64,000 nt of DNA, from the NCBI GenBank assembly GCA_051530055.1, contig CM121341.1, forward strand, positions 3,038,001-3,102,000, in the 5' to 3' direction. Both the position numbers and the translations under genes were made by a program. Shown in pieces: positions 49,440 through 61,286 of the stretch. The notes beneath the pieces were generated by a model. It ran no database searches. It was not told where the DNA came from and saw only the letters and a program-made list of their open reading frames with translations. This DNA is from Neoechinorhynchus agilis. Its lineage: Eukaryota; Acanthocephala. Every line of letters begins with the position of its first letter. Within the stretch, counting starts at the first letter, position 1.

Positions 49440-49937
49440 ATGGCTATTTAATTTCTTTAAGATGCTAGAACTCCGGAACGACTACAAACATACCAGCGCG
49501 TACGAAATCAGTGGAAAATCAGTGAGATGAATATGGCGCAGAAATGTCGTTTGATCAATGCGTTGCATAACGCAAAAGTGCTATCTCTCAAAGATGGAAA
49601 TTGCCGTCACAGTTCGTGACTTGGGAATCATAACAAACGATTTATCAGGCCTTGACAATATCGACAAAAAAGCGTTTAAACCCATTAAAGATTTTGCTCA
49701 AACAACTCTTTTATGTGCTCACTGCAAACGAAATTGGAAGCCATTTCGTATTTAGCGAATTCATGAGAAAATTGGGGATTTGTGCAATTATTCTGCTAAC
49801 GAATAGCGATACATTGAGACGAAGAAGCTTTTTGATATCTTACTGCACATTCATCAATTTGAAGACTATGAAAGCGTCGCCTTTTTGCTCGATTTAATCA
49901 TAGAAAATGCCCTTGAAATACAATCGTTATCGATGTA
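49440..49937 (+). pseudogene. Possible broken coding segment
   Basis: Plus-strand pieces MEIAVTVRDLGIITNDLSGL, then DKKAFKPIKDFAQTTLL, then RIHEKIGDLCNYSANE and LFDILLHIHQFEDYESVAFL look protein-like. They are divided by stops with no good splice signals. Not recognised. It may be a decayed gene fragment. Confidence 0.3.
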
Positions 49938-50330
49938 AAAACGTTGGAATTAAACTAAAAAGACAAGCAAAAAAATGTAAAATATAGAGGAGTATCTGAT
50001 TTAAAAACGTTGGAATTAAATTCAAAAAAAAACAAGCAAAAAAAGTAAAATCCAGAGGAGTATCTGATTTAAAAACGTTGGAATTAAAGTAAAAAAACAA
50101 GCAAAAAAATGTAAAATCCAGAGGAGTATCTAATTTAAAAACGTTGGAATTAAATTAAAAAACAAGCAAAAAAAGTAAAATCCAGAGGAGTATCTGATTT
50201 GAAAACGTTGGAATTAAATAAAAAACAAGCAAAAAAATGTAAAATCCAGAGGAGTATCTAATTTAAAAACGTTGGAATTAAACTAAAAAAACAAGCAAAG
50301 AAAAGTAAAATCCAGAGGAGTATCTTTATT
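49925..50330. repeat. ~65-bp minisatellite, six units
   Basis: The ACGTTGGAATTAAA box recurs at 49941, 50008, 50075, 50141, 50205 and 50269, each followed by an A-rich stretch with ACAAGCAAAAAA and then AATCCAGAGGAGTATCT. Confidence 0.92.
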
Positions 50331-51167
50331 CTTAAGACACAACAGGATATTAACATTTCATTTCTAACGTTGCTTACTAAAATCGCGAAAATGGAATTCC
50401 GGATTCTGAATGTATTAGAAAAGTAAGAGCCGATTGACTCTTCAAGTGGAATTTTGACAGACATAAATATAAATCCTCTTCTTTTTTGAAGTCTGACCAG
50501 CCGATAACTTTTATTCTGTGTTTAAAGTTGCTAAAGGAAAAATTATCAGCCGTAAAAAAGGTCACACTTAAAAACATAAACTTTCTTATTGATATATTTA
50601 CCTCTCTAGATCTAACTGCCACTTCCCCACGACTTTTCCGCAGACACTTTTTACCACTCCCGAATATCGATCACGTACTTCAAATTTAAGACATTGCAAC
50701 CATAAAAATTCATCCAAAATCCACATTCGACTTGTATTAATAACCCAAATTTTAGGAAGCTTAAGTTTAATATCCTTAGTTATAAATATGCTTCGTGGAA
50801 TAATATTTCAATTCACTCAAAAACGGATTTTGCAAGGGAGAGACTGCGAAAATCCCAAGTCGAACCAAAATGCTATTTGCTTTGAGGACACGGTTATTAC
50901 TTTTGTTCATGCAATAAAATAATTTTGAGTTAGATTTCGTCTAATCGTGACCAATGGACGTATTGTCAGGCTATGCCGTTGCTAAACAAGAAATCTACAG
51001 TTCATTAAGGCATATTTTACATCGTAAAATTCACCAAGAGTTTTCGTAACTTATTCGTTCTTATCAAAAGTCGGCCTCAAATTGTCATGTTAAACTTATA
51101 TTTTAACGGTAATTTTACCTTTTTGATGAATTAAGATATGTTGAAAAGATAATTCATTGTTATTTGT

Positions 51168-51360
51168 CGATAGGAGAAAATGAATGAAATTAAGAATTTA
51201 TTGGATATTTCGATCCACTATCTCGGATCTTCTTCAGCGATTGCTTGTAAGTTTTTAAATATTCGAGTTAAGTTTCTCGAACATTTTAAAAACTTACAAG
51301 CAATCGCTGAAGAAGATCCGAATCCAATAAATTCTTAATTTCATTTATTTTCTCCTATCG
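51168..51360. mobile_element. Fold-back element G
   Basis: Inverted arms of about 80 bp begin CGATAGGAGAAAATGAATGA and end in its complement. The interior holds ATTGCTTGTAAGTTTTTAAA and its inverse. The minus strand of the left arm reads CTGAAGAA, GATCC, an eight-base loop, GGATC, then GAAATATCC. This is the clearest version of the family core. Confidence 0.88.
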
Positions 51361-54300
51361 AGAATTAAGATATTTGGAGAAAATCATGTGAGTGCTTATC
51401 GCAATATGTTTTCAAGTCTAGATGTCAACATTTACGTTGAGATCACAATTTATCATTTTAAATATTAGATATCTCAGCGTTTTATAACGCTTGAACATCT
51501 CGAAGTTGATAAAAATATTTGCATATTTTCAAATTTTCTTAAAAATATTTTTAGATGATCGAAACATCCAGTTTAATCGCATAAAGTGTTCAAATAAAGA
51601 CAATCAAAAAGAAAACATTCGATTGAGAAATCATTTCACAATCACTCAACAGTACAAATCAATATTTATTTGTTAAAAACAGCAATTTCGCCATCTTTCA
51701 AGAATGACTTACAAAATTCTCCAATATGCTTTACCGATCAAATAAAATCGATCTATGTTGTTTGTCTCGTGGATTCGATATTATAACTCTAATGTCGAAC
51801 GTTTCTCGATCCAGAATGGCATAATTCTTTTAAAGTTCGATTGCGCATTTTATCATATCAAAATTTGAGATATTACTTTGTGGAGGATGAAACTATTTTG
51901 ATAACTAATTTTTTCGATAGCATTTAAACCCATTTATGTTCTTTGTAGAAATATATTTATCCTGCCACGATTGGCCGTTGTTTAAACTTAATAAATTCTC
52001 GATAATATCACCCACTTTCTAGGCGTTTGCAGCACTTGTGAAATTTCTCGATAAATGGTGGCTGTCATCGCGTGACATTTTCCATCGAGGTGAGTCTACA
52101 ATCAGTCATGGTTTCGGTAGAAATTTTAAGTTAGGAAGCTTAGATATTGAACACTTTCACCCTTATCTTCTTTTAGACAAGTTTTAGTAAATAGTTTTGA
52201 AGCAGCTTAAGATATACGATGTTTTAAATCTGAAATGAATATCACGTTGTTGCTTTTATTTCACTAAAGGCTTAAACCTAGTCGAATTTTCCTATTTCTT
52301 GATAGCACAGAAATGTTTCTACATCCCAAAAACCGACTTTATCAGCGTCTTTATGGTCAAGTTAATAATCGAAACGATTTTTCATTGGCTAATTTAATGT
52401 GCATACAAACGAATATTTCTACCTGCTTTCCATAATATCTTAGTGCCAAGATTTGCGACTTTCTAAGTGCTAAATAAACATATCTAAACAAGCATATTAC
52501 ATATTTCCAATATGCCTACTTTTTCCTTACAAATGATTGAAAATCACTTTCTGCGTATCGTCAACCTCGATTGTCGTTAGCGAACAATCTGCATATGGCT
52601 TCTTCTTTCACTAAAACCGAAGGCTTTCAGCTGCTAAGAAATCCGGAGAGCTCGTTGATTTCCTTTTTTTGCGAGCTGAGACATTATAAAGTTCTTTTAT
52701 TGCTTTAATCTAATCAATTTGGAGATGAGAAGCTGTCTTGTGTCTAAGAAAAAGGGAGGCCTTTCAACATAGTGAAAAGTAAAACTTCAATCGCAAATCG
52801 AATGAGCTAGAGACCATTAAAATCTATTAGAGTAACGAAAGGGTAGTTGACTCGTTGTCGCTTTTTAGTGTGGAGAAATGCGTGATCTGTGTACATCCTT
52901 TCGCTCGGTCTTGAAATGTCCTAATAGGCGCGCCCATAAAATTTTCCAGCATTATTAAAATACTCGGCCATCTCGCCCATTATAGAATCTTATATTAATC
53001 GCCATTTCATGAAGTCGTAGACACTTGAATCTTTGAAAAGACGTATCATTGACTATACTAGTCGTTATGGTCCACAGCCTTTAAGGTCACCCATCGGATT
53101 TTCCACGAACCATACTTCGATAAACTAGGTATTAATGTGTATATTCCATGATATCCAAAGCACATTTTATATTCGGAAATTTGTTCAAAGTTTCTTGTGA
53201 TTTGTCTGAAATTGAAGGCGGAGTAAGATGACTTTTTAAAAACCACGTTTTTTATGTGATCTGATATTTTTAAAAAGTCCTTTTTGTGACAGATTTTAAA
53301 TTGAAGCTCTCTCTCTCTGATTTTCGGAGACTTTTTAGAGTCAACAAATTAAAATAGCCGTGAATCTCATTTACATTGGAATTCTTTAGTAAACTTTTTT
53401 AGCTTAGTCTTCTACTTTGGCACTAGCTAATTAGTCACAGGAAAATATATAAAAAAATCACGCTATAGAGATTTCCGCAATCTCTCTTAAAGACAAATTC
53501 CATTTGATTGTTAAAAAAGATTATTATATTAACAAATATTAATGGCCACCCAAAAAAACGATGTTATCTTCTTCTAAGCATCGATATGTGCAGGCTTATT
53601 CTTCGAGATCTTTTTATTAAAATTTAAATGCGCTCATTATTTTTGAATTCACGTTGAATTGTACATAAAGGAAACTTCGACTTGAACATGAGGCTAAAAG
53701 ATAACCCTCTAAATTTCTCACGCTTTATTATCCGACTAAAGATTTTTGAATTTGTATCCTTTGATGCCGAAAAACTAACTAGGGCACTCGATCATCCATT
53801 AAAAAGTCGTTTTGGCTCCTATGATAATTATCATTCTGGGTTTGCATAGTTTGATTACAGCACTCACATTTCTGAGACATAGCGAGAGCGATAAGATATT
53901 GTCAAAGTGAATCCTGAATTTCTTTTGATTCGTAATCTTTGATTTATCGGTTTTTTTAAGGGCGTTTTAGGTGTTTTTTGTAGGACATAAAATGTTGGTC
54001 ACATCGTATGCCAGGAAATTATAAAGCATCCTTTTATGAATGCCATTTAGATTGTAGCTTAGCGCACAAATGTCCTGAATGCCGATAACCTTTAATGTGA
54101 AAAATCATGGTTCTACAACGATTTCTTATGTTTTATTAAAACCATTTTGTTCTCCAATGTAGCTGCTTAGTTGACTGCTATTAAAAATGATAAATCAAGT
54201 TCCTGTCATGCTTAGACACGCATATGTTGAGAGCTTCCTCTAGTCGATCGATCGCTAGCGCCGCTTCGCTTAAAACCCCAAGATGATCTTTTGTCCTTTT

Positions 54301-54703
54301 GAAAAAAAATTCAAGTTAACAAACGGGACGAATTTCCGAAAACTACGTATTTCCCACATCTCGATTTCGATCTTATACAAGAACCTTAGCTGCCGTTATC
54401 GAGCGGCCGTATTCGTGACTGAAAAAGCGGCATGCCATGGTGCAAACCCGGCATTTTAGGCTTTGAATTTTCCTCCATTGGCACTTGTAATGCAATGTTT
54501 TCACATCCAGTATATGCTGCGGTTGCCCCAGCGTTCGGAAGTGCAGAATATACATGGGAGGCAAGCGTGTGTTACAACATCGTGAATCTCGTTTATTTGG
54601 AGCTGTCTCTGACTCAAGAACGCGGTGCTTTCTCCTGATTTTTTAGTAAACTCACTGATCGAGTGCCCTGGTCTACAACAAACAACAACAACAACGGCAC
54701 GAC
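51361..54703. other. Gene-poor 5' flank of RBM45
   Basis: AT-rich, no supported gene up to about 54.3 kb. From 54.37 to 54.70 kb the composition becomes more balanced and frames open on both strands (plus: CKPGILGFEFSSIGTCNAMF). This may be the 5' UTR or an unrecognised fragment. Confidence 0.35.
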
Positions 54704-57700
54704 ATGAATAACCCTCGCTCGACCTCCAGCGCTGGAATCGATCCACACGATCGATCCACATCCTCGGCGACGAATGCAGACGAACCACCCTTCAGCAGAC
54801 TGTTCGTTTTGACACCCAGGGCAGCCAATGAAGAACAAATCAGACGATGTTTCGCTAAATACGGACATGTTCAAGATGTTTGGCTCGTTAAAGACAGACA
54901 AACTGGAGAAAACAGAGGTTAGTGTTCCCTTTTTTTAACAAAAAACCCTTCTGAGCTTAAATTTCAACGGAAAAAACCGAAATTGATACCGCCATCGATC
55001 CCATCGTTGTGAAAAAAAAGCACATGAATATTTATGAGAAAAAGAGAACCGATTTCCTGTAATTCATTCCATAGCACTAAACTAGATTGCTTTTTGAGAT
55101 GCAACGCTTGACACGTGCGCTATTCGTTGTCAAAAACTTAATTTAGTTGACTGTTAGACAAAGTAGAGGGAAAATATTTTGCAAATATTATGATTGAATT
55201 TGGGATTTATGAGGGATTTTCCTGTTTTATAGTATCAGTCAGCTGATATGGGGATTGATACAATGCCGTTATAGTGGTGAAAAGATACGATCGGTCAACC
55301 GGAGTAACTTTTCTTAGAGGTCGAATGGTTTTGCTGTACAATACGAGCATTTCGGTTCTATCATAAAAAATTTTATAATGAAACTTTCCCGGCCGAACAA
55401 AAACCGGTATTTTCGTAGCATGCTTTTGGATTGGGAAATTTCGAATTCTCACACAATCATGCACATTTTAATGGCTTTTATACTACTAAAACCGTAAAAG
55501 AAAACTATCTTTTGGACTAAATCTTCGATTGTCATATTCCATTTGCTTTAGGAATATGCTACATAAAATACGAGAAAGCATCAGAGGCGGCGTTAGCCGT
55601 CGAAAATCTCAACGGTAATCTGATCGACGGACATTCCCGCCCTTTAAAAGTCAGTTTGTCGTATTATGATAGTCTTTAGTGCCAGATTTCAAAAACAGGT
55701 TCTTATTTCCAACAACCGACGTGATGGAAGTGGTCGTGATCCATGCGAAGCCGAGCGAATGCTTCGTCTTTTTGTTTTAGTCCCAAAGACGAATTTCACT
55801 AACATTGACCTAAGAAAAGCATTTGAGGTAAGTCTAGGAATTATGTATTTGCGTTCATTAGATCTTTGCATATAAAGCCGTTTGGTGAGATCGAATCGGT
55901 GCAAATAGTCACTGACCGGAACACTGGCGACAGTCGAGGTTTTGGCTACGTAAAGTTCAGGAAAGCGAGTGATGCCGCAAAAGCACTCGAAGAATGTGAT
56001 GCATCCTTCAAGCCGAAATTTGCTGAACCATTAAAATCAAGACGTCGCACGTATGCAGAGTCTCAACAAACTTTTAGCTCCATGTCGTGATTCTGCATAA
56101 ATAGCTTTATTGAAGAATCTGAGACTACATCATGGTCACCACAGACCGTTTACGGTCCTTCTAACCCTAAGCGCAATCGCCATTCGCGACCATCATCTTC
56201 TGCATACTCAGATGGTTGTAACCTATCGGCAATCGATAAGTCTACGGTCACTTCGATCACATCTCAAAGTTCATCTAACAGTGCCCCTGTTTTATTGGGC
56301 CGATGCCACAAGGCAGTTCCGTCGGATTTCCTTCAAAGGCTTTTCGATCTTGTTCCAGGAATGCAAGCTTTTCTGATGTGGCCATTGGCATCCGAGGAAA
56401 GGTCGTCCTTGCCAATAGTTATTTTGAACGCACTTGCGGCTACTTTATCTCGTATACCAATGCCCGAAAATCATCAACGATATTATATTCGATACTCCGA
56501 TGACGATATGGCGAACTATGCGATGCATAAACTTGACGGATTCGAGTATCCCGGCGGATGTTGTATTTATATTGATGCCTGGGTCTCCCCAGAAGGACAC
56601 GCTCATATCAGGCAATATACTAATAATCAGATCATTTCAATCAGAAGGTTTTGTATCTGAAATGAAAATCTCCGTTGATCACTTGGCGCCAGAAACTAAT
56701 TTTGGAAACGAGTTTTAGAGTCCACGAATCTGAAATGGATTTTCGGTTTAAGTTAGGTCATTATAAAAGAAATCATTCGGAATATCTTTACCGCCAAGCA
56801 CTTTTGACTTAAAGCGAGCTAAATAATCTAAAAGACCTTGTTGTTTAGTTCATCGACCACCTTGAGACACAAGCCTATTGCTCAAAACTTTGAGCCAGCT
56901 ACTACAACTAACTGTGGCCAACAAACAAACCATCAGTCAATACCAACCCCTCCACCCTTGTTAACAACATTCGTACCTCCTGGTCTTCCTAGTCCAATAG
57001 TTCAAGTATCATCTCCTCCTCAGACCGGTAACATGGTCTCGAACAATTATGACAAACAATTCTACCATCACATAACCAATGTTTCCGATCACTCTGGATT
57101 TTTGTCCAGTCGTTGCTCAATCGAAACAGTTTCTCACTCCCCTCTTCTCTACGAAAAGGCTACATTTTCCAACGGGCACTTGTCTCCAACATTTACTACT
57201 CGGGATCCCAACATCGAAGATGTTCATGAAGCTGTGTTCATGAACAGTTCGTTTATTCCTCCACAAGTGCCTGCGTCCCAGACTGGATATATTGTTCGGT
57301 ATGACAAAGTTGATGATATCAATAGTTCCTATCGTAGACGTCGTTATCAATTGGACTATGACACAGAACTTGAGGATACTGGCTTTTGTAGCGTTCATCT
57401 TCCACCAGAGAAACCTATGGCTACTGATGAATTCTCTGTTAGTACCATCCATCATCAATCTCACTTTGTGCATTCGACTTTCGTTAAGGTACTCAAAGTT
57501 ATTAGAATATCGGCGAGTGTATCAATTCCAACTGACGTTCTTAGAAATGTATTTTGTAGGTTCGGACATTTGATCGACGCAAATATGAACGGTAAGTCAA
57601 ATCGAGTGGCTCGTTTATTGAAATTCTTCGCTCAACACTTTTTACCGTCTTCACTATTTATAATTCCTTTTGGTTCATATGTAGATCAACACGATTGAAG

Positions 57701-58379
57701 TACTTGCGCCAAATTTTTCTTTTGATTCGAACAATTTGTCCTTGTATTTAACTATCTTGTTAACCGAGTAAATAAAGTTAAAAATAGTTTTAATCGTATT
57801 AGAATAACACGGTACCCGCAATCTTTTACCCACACCAACCAGCGGTAATCGTATGTAATCCCTTTGTGTTAAATAATCACACAGATTTTTTATTTTCACG
57901 AGTATATTGATTTCCAAATTTAAATGTGAACAAATATTTCACAGATTTTGCTGATTTTCTTGTTGTCCAATAGGATTTAAAAGCAAATTGCATGCTAAAA
58001 GCATACCATTACATAGAAATTTCTCAAGTACAGGTTTTTCACCAGGGCTACAAATTTAAATTCGGCGAAATCTTTTCAAAAAATGGTTAGATGGATAAAT
58101 GCTAATTCAGCTGGAATATCTCGAACGAGCAGATAATACCTAATGGCCATCTTATAAAATTCTGTTTTATATCCCCCATTTTTAGGACGGGTTTTCGGAT
58201 TCATCCTATACGGAGGCATTCAAAGTGCAAATTGGGCGATCAGGATTATGAACGGAGAGCAGATAGCTGGAATCAGAGTATTTCTGACCGACATAGCGAA
58301 CGAATCCCGTTCTGTGATAGAATGTCAAGCAAATGGTAGTACAAACGCCTCCAAAATATCATGCCAGCTTAACAACTAA
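54704..58379 (+). CDS. RBM45: RBM45 (four-RRM RNA-binding protein)
   Basis: RBM45 (DRB1) is a nuclear RNA-binding protein with four RRMs. Seven or more exons were placed. They are 54704-54917 (RRM1: FSRLFVLTPRAANEEQIRRC), 55552-55649 (GICYIKYEKASEAA, then RPLKV), 55699-55827 (RRM2 start: MLRLFVLVPKTNFTNIDLRK), 55878-56050 (FGEIESVQIV, GFGYVKFRKASDAAKALEEC), and 56105 to about 56646. The fifth exon holds RRM3: LQRLFDLVPGMQ, YYIRYSDDDMANYAMHKLDG. The rest are about 56849-57591 (Pro/Ser-rich linker, then RRM4: LRNVFCRFGHLIDANMNG) and 58186-58379 (RVFGFILYGGIQSANWAIRI). Splice junctions keep frame and match the human protein's order (RPLKVLISN against KPIKVFIAQ). Introns of 49 nt (55650-55698) and 54 nt (56051-56104) are very short. 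An extra ~35 residues between VPGMQ and RYYIRY may hide another small intron. Confidence 0.88.
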
Positions 58380-59770
58380 AGAAATGAGAACTTGTCTTCT
58401 ATAAAAGAGACTGCGTTACGCATGACAATTCGCAAGTGCGTGAGGATGTTTAAATTTTTGAAAAATTAAACATTCCATAGGTTACGTTTGTGTCGTAAAC
58501 TCTCTAATTATCTCAACAAAATAAACAATCGAAAGAGGTTGTTTGCGCCAGCTGTCATAATTGAGATGCGTATTATTTAATTAGAAAATTAAGCCATTGG
58601 AATGCTGTCAAGATGCTATCCTAGCGACATAACAAAATACTCGCTTAGAATCAATTAATCAATCTTAAATCGCATTCATCATTTGCTACAATTGCGATAT
58701 CAATACTTCAAAAATCGAGATAAACCACGCCTATTGTTTTGGTAAATCACTATGAATATCGGAAATTTTTCTGCGAAGATAACGACGCTGAGAATGGTAC
58801 ACCAATGCGAAACGTGAGAAGTAATGGTAAATTGAGATTGGAAGCAGATGCCTGAGATTTGCTTAACGAAGAGATTGTCTTTCAGGAAAGTGCTCTATTA
58901 TGATTTTTTATAACAAACTTTAAGATTTAAGCTGTAAAAAATCTTACGCGGCAGAAAATTGTCTATAATCGTGAATTAAAAAATACATATCTAATCGATT
59001 CCATTGTCGTTGATTAACAAATGTATTTTAATATCTCAAATTGAACAAGAATGCGAGATTTTTATTCTGTGACTATTGGGGAAATCATTTGAATATAATT
59101 TAAATAATAATTACCTTTTTTACCTCATGTATTTTCATTTTGGCATTTCTTACACAGGTCAAGTGTTTCATCAGCGGACTCATAGTGCAAATCTTTCTTG
59201 TCGTTTAAGCTTTCTTTGTATTTTTGTGATTTTATACACTTCGTTTTGTAGCCTTACAATAATTTTTTATTTTCTGTATTAAAGCATCTAAAATAAAGAG
59301 ATGAGCGGATGGGGCATTTGGATAAGATTAACCTAGTTGGTCACAAAAGAATATTTAGATCCATTGAAATATCCCAAGTTCTCGATAAAAAAATATCCCA
59401 AAATTCTACGAAGGTGCAGGATCTGAAATGCTTGCACATATATTTCAAATCTGCGACGTAGCAGTTATTCGATACATAAGTTTTGTTCATGGCTTTGCTT
59501 TTGTTTTCGCACGTGGTAGAACTTTCCAGCCAATTAGAGCCGACGATATCTATTTTGTGGCTCTATATAGCAGTCAAATAATAAATAGTATTTTAACGTT
59601 GGCGATATTTTCCAAGTATATTCGATTTTGTGCGCATTTTACCACGTTTTTTTTATTGTTTGGATAATTAATAATTTAAAACATTTTGATGTTAATTCGC
59701 TGATTAATTTGAAAGGCATGAAATGTGTTTTAAAAACAGACGCTGATTGGCCGCTTTAAAATTATCTTAC
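58380..59770. other. AT-rich spacer downstream of RBM45
   Basis: Open frames at 59076-59282 and 59428-59667 encode hydrophobic, unremarkable text without splice or homology support. No gene is claimed. Confidence 0.35.
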
Positions 59771-59965
59771 CTTTTTGTCATCATCAGCGGCCACACATTT
59801 GTCATCTTGTTTAACAACTACTGGGTGTGTACTTCCGGTAGATCCATTCCACCCATAAACAATAATATTTGATCCTCTTAACCGCAACTCTCTGAGGACT
59901 CGGATGTTTTTATAGACCTTTTTGATGGTGTTTACCTGCCGCAGCATTAGTCGATAAGAATCCAT
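59771..59965 (-). CDS. Unidentified first coding exon
   Basis: From ATG at 59965 the minus strand reads MDSYRLMLRQVNTIKKVYKN, then LRELRLRGSNIIVYGWNG, and ends KCVAADDDKK at a strong donor (AAAAAG|GTAAGA, exon end 59771). The basic N-terminus with SYRLMLR faintly recalls LYR-motif mitochondrial proteins, but the evidence is too thin. No downstream exon was found to the left. Confidence 0.4.
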
Positions 59966-60557
59966 GGAGTCGGCAAATTTTGCAATTAGCCTGCGGATAG
60001 TCTATCATTGCTGATTAGCCTGAGGCTATCGAACTTCTAGTCAACTTTACTCATCTACATGTCAAACGTCGCTGTCAGGTTGCTAGATACAAGAAGATAC
60101 CCGTCCGATCTACTGTGACCAACTTAACGACAGGACGGTATAAAAGCGGCCATTATCTTGGAACGGACGCGACGTTTTAGAATGCTCATCAATTAGCCCA
60201 AAGCGGCGACATAATATAGTTTTGAAAGCTAAGATAAAGCACGTAATAATTTTTGCTTACCAATTAGGACAAAAGCGAAAGAGATAGCGGCAGATTTAAT
60301 TAGGTCCTTATGGATTTGGGTTATCAGCCTATTAAAAATCAGTATATTTTATTAAACCACAAGATGGATGAGCAATCCATCTTCTGGGTATAATATTTCT
60401 ATTAAGAACAAAAACAATATTAGACTATGAGAGGCGGAGTAGAGGTCTTCCATTTCAGTTATTCTTTCTAATTGTTCGACATGCATGCATAATTATATTT
60501 AAAAAGAAAATTTTCTTACATTTTAAAAATATGTACAATTTGCATTCTAGTCAAAGT
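59966..60557. other. Spacer between unidentified exon and Twist-like gene
   Basis: No gene seen. It contains the 3' flank of the Twist-like gene, which would use poly(A) signals on the minus strand. Confidence 0.35.
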
Positions 60558-61286
60558 TTACGACATGGTTTCGTAGTCTCGGACTTCATCTCGTTGCATT
60601 CGCCACGTAGAAAATCCATATTTTAAAGCCTTTCGATATTCTTCGATCATGTTATTCATTGGTTGGTCGTACGGAACTCCGGAAAGAAGCACTTCGTTAA
60701 GAAATTGAATATACTGTGAAGTTAACCTTAATGTTTGAATTTTTGACTGTTTATCACTGGGCAGCATAGGTACAAAATTTCTGAGATTCGCAAATCCGAC
60801 ATTCAATTCTTTTGTTCGCTGCCTTTCCCGATTATTAGCCACTTTCCTCAGATCGTGTTCACTACAAACCGGAATTTCGTCGTTGTTGCTGCTCGGATAC
60901 CGTCGTTTATTCCTTGGAATTTTATCACTATTTTCCTGTTCTCGAAAATCAACCTTTTCATATCGTCTTCTTTTCTTTGGATTCATATAATTGTCAAGAG
61001 TTTCCTTATCATCCATATTAGAAAAATGTCCTCCTTTAGGTATCATCTGGGCCAATGTCTGCCGATAAGCGTAACCATCCTCTATTATATGATTGTGGGA
61101 ATTTAGAGCAGCCAAACTCCGTTTTTGTCCCGCTCGCGTGTCGGTTGTGAGCATTTGAACATTCATTGATGTGTGCTCGTGGTGACGATGAAAACCAATA
61201 TCCTGCACATTTGTCCCATTAACGCAATCATAAATGTGAGTTGGCATGCCTCTGCTTCTCGATAAGGATTGGTTTACGCGGAACAT
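60558..61286 (-). CDS. Twist-family bHLH transcription factor
   Basis: Twist proteins are E-box-binding bHLH factors with roles in mesoderm and muscle development. The 242-codon single exon has basic clusters at residues 104-111 and 125-130. The bHLH is at about 147-200: RKVANNRERQRTKELN (basic), FANLRNFVPMLPSDKQSKIQ (helix 1/loop) and TLRLTSQYIQFLNEVL (helix 2). LPSDKxSKIQTL is diagnostic of Twist. Near the end, LKYGFSTWRMQ (221-231) matches the Twist WR box (YAFSVWRME). The start at 61286 gives MFRVNQSLSRSRG. It has no intron. The N-terminal half is unlike other Twists. The TKELN wording in the basic region is close to what I recall for nematode HLH-8. Confidence 0.88.
   Translation of the reverse strand: MFRVNQSLSRSRGMPTHIYDCVNGTNVQDIGFHRHHEHTSMNVQMLTTDTRAGQKRSLAALNSHNHIIEDGYAYRQTLAQMIPKGGHFSNMDDKETLDNYMNPKKRRRYEKVDFREQENSDKIPRNKRRYPSSNNDEIPVCSEHDLRKVANNRERQRTKELNVGFANLRNFVPMLPSDKQSKIQTLRLTSQYIQFLNEVLLSGVPYDQPMNNMIEEYRKALKYGFSTWRMQRDEVRDYETMS

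Noticed and set aside
42480..50330. CRISPR-like regular spacing of repeats
   Set aside because: The units are contiguous satellites or minisatellites without unique spacers, in a eukaryotic genome with no cas genes.
55866..56660. In-frame TGA in RBM45 as a selenocysteine or readthrough codon
   Set aside because: A 54-nt intron with GTATGC donor and AAATAG acceptor (56051-56104) removes the TGA and restores a family-like junction, so no recoding is needed.
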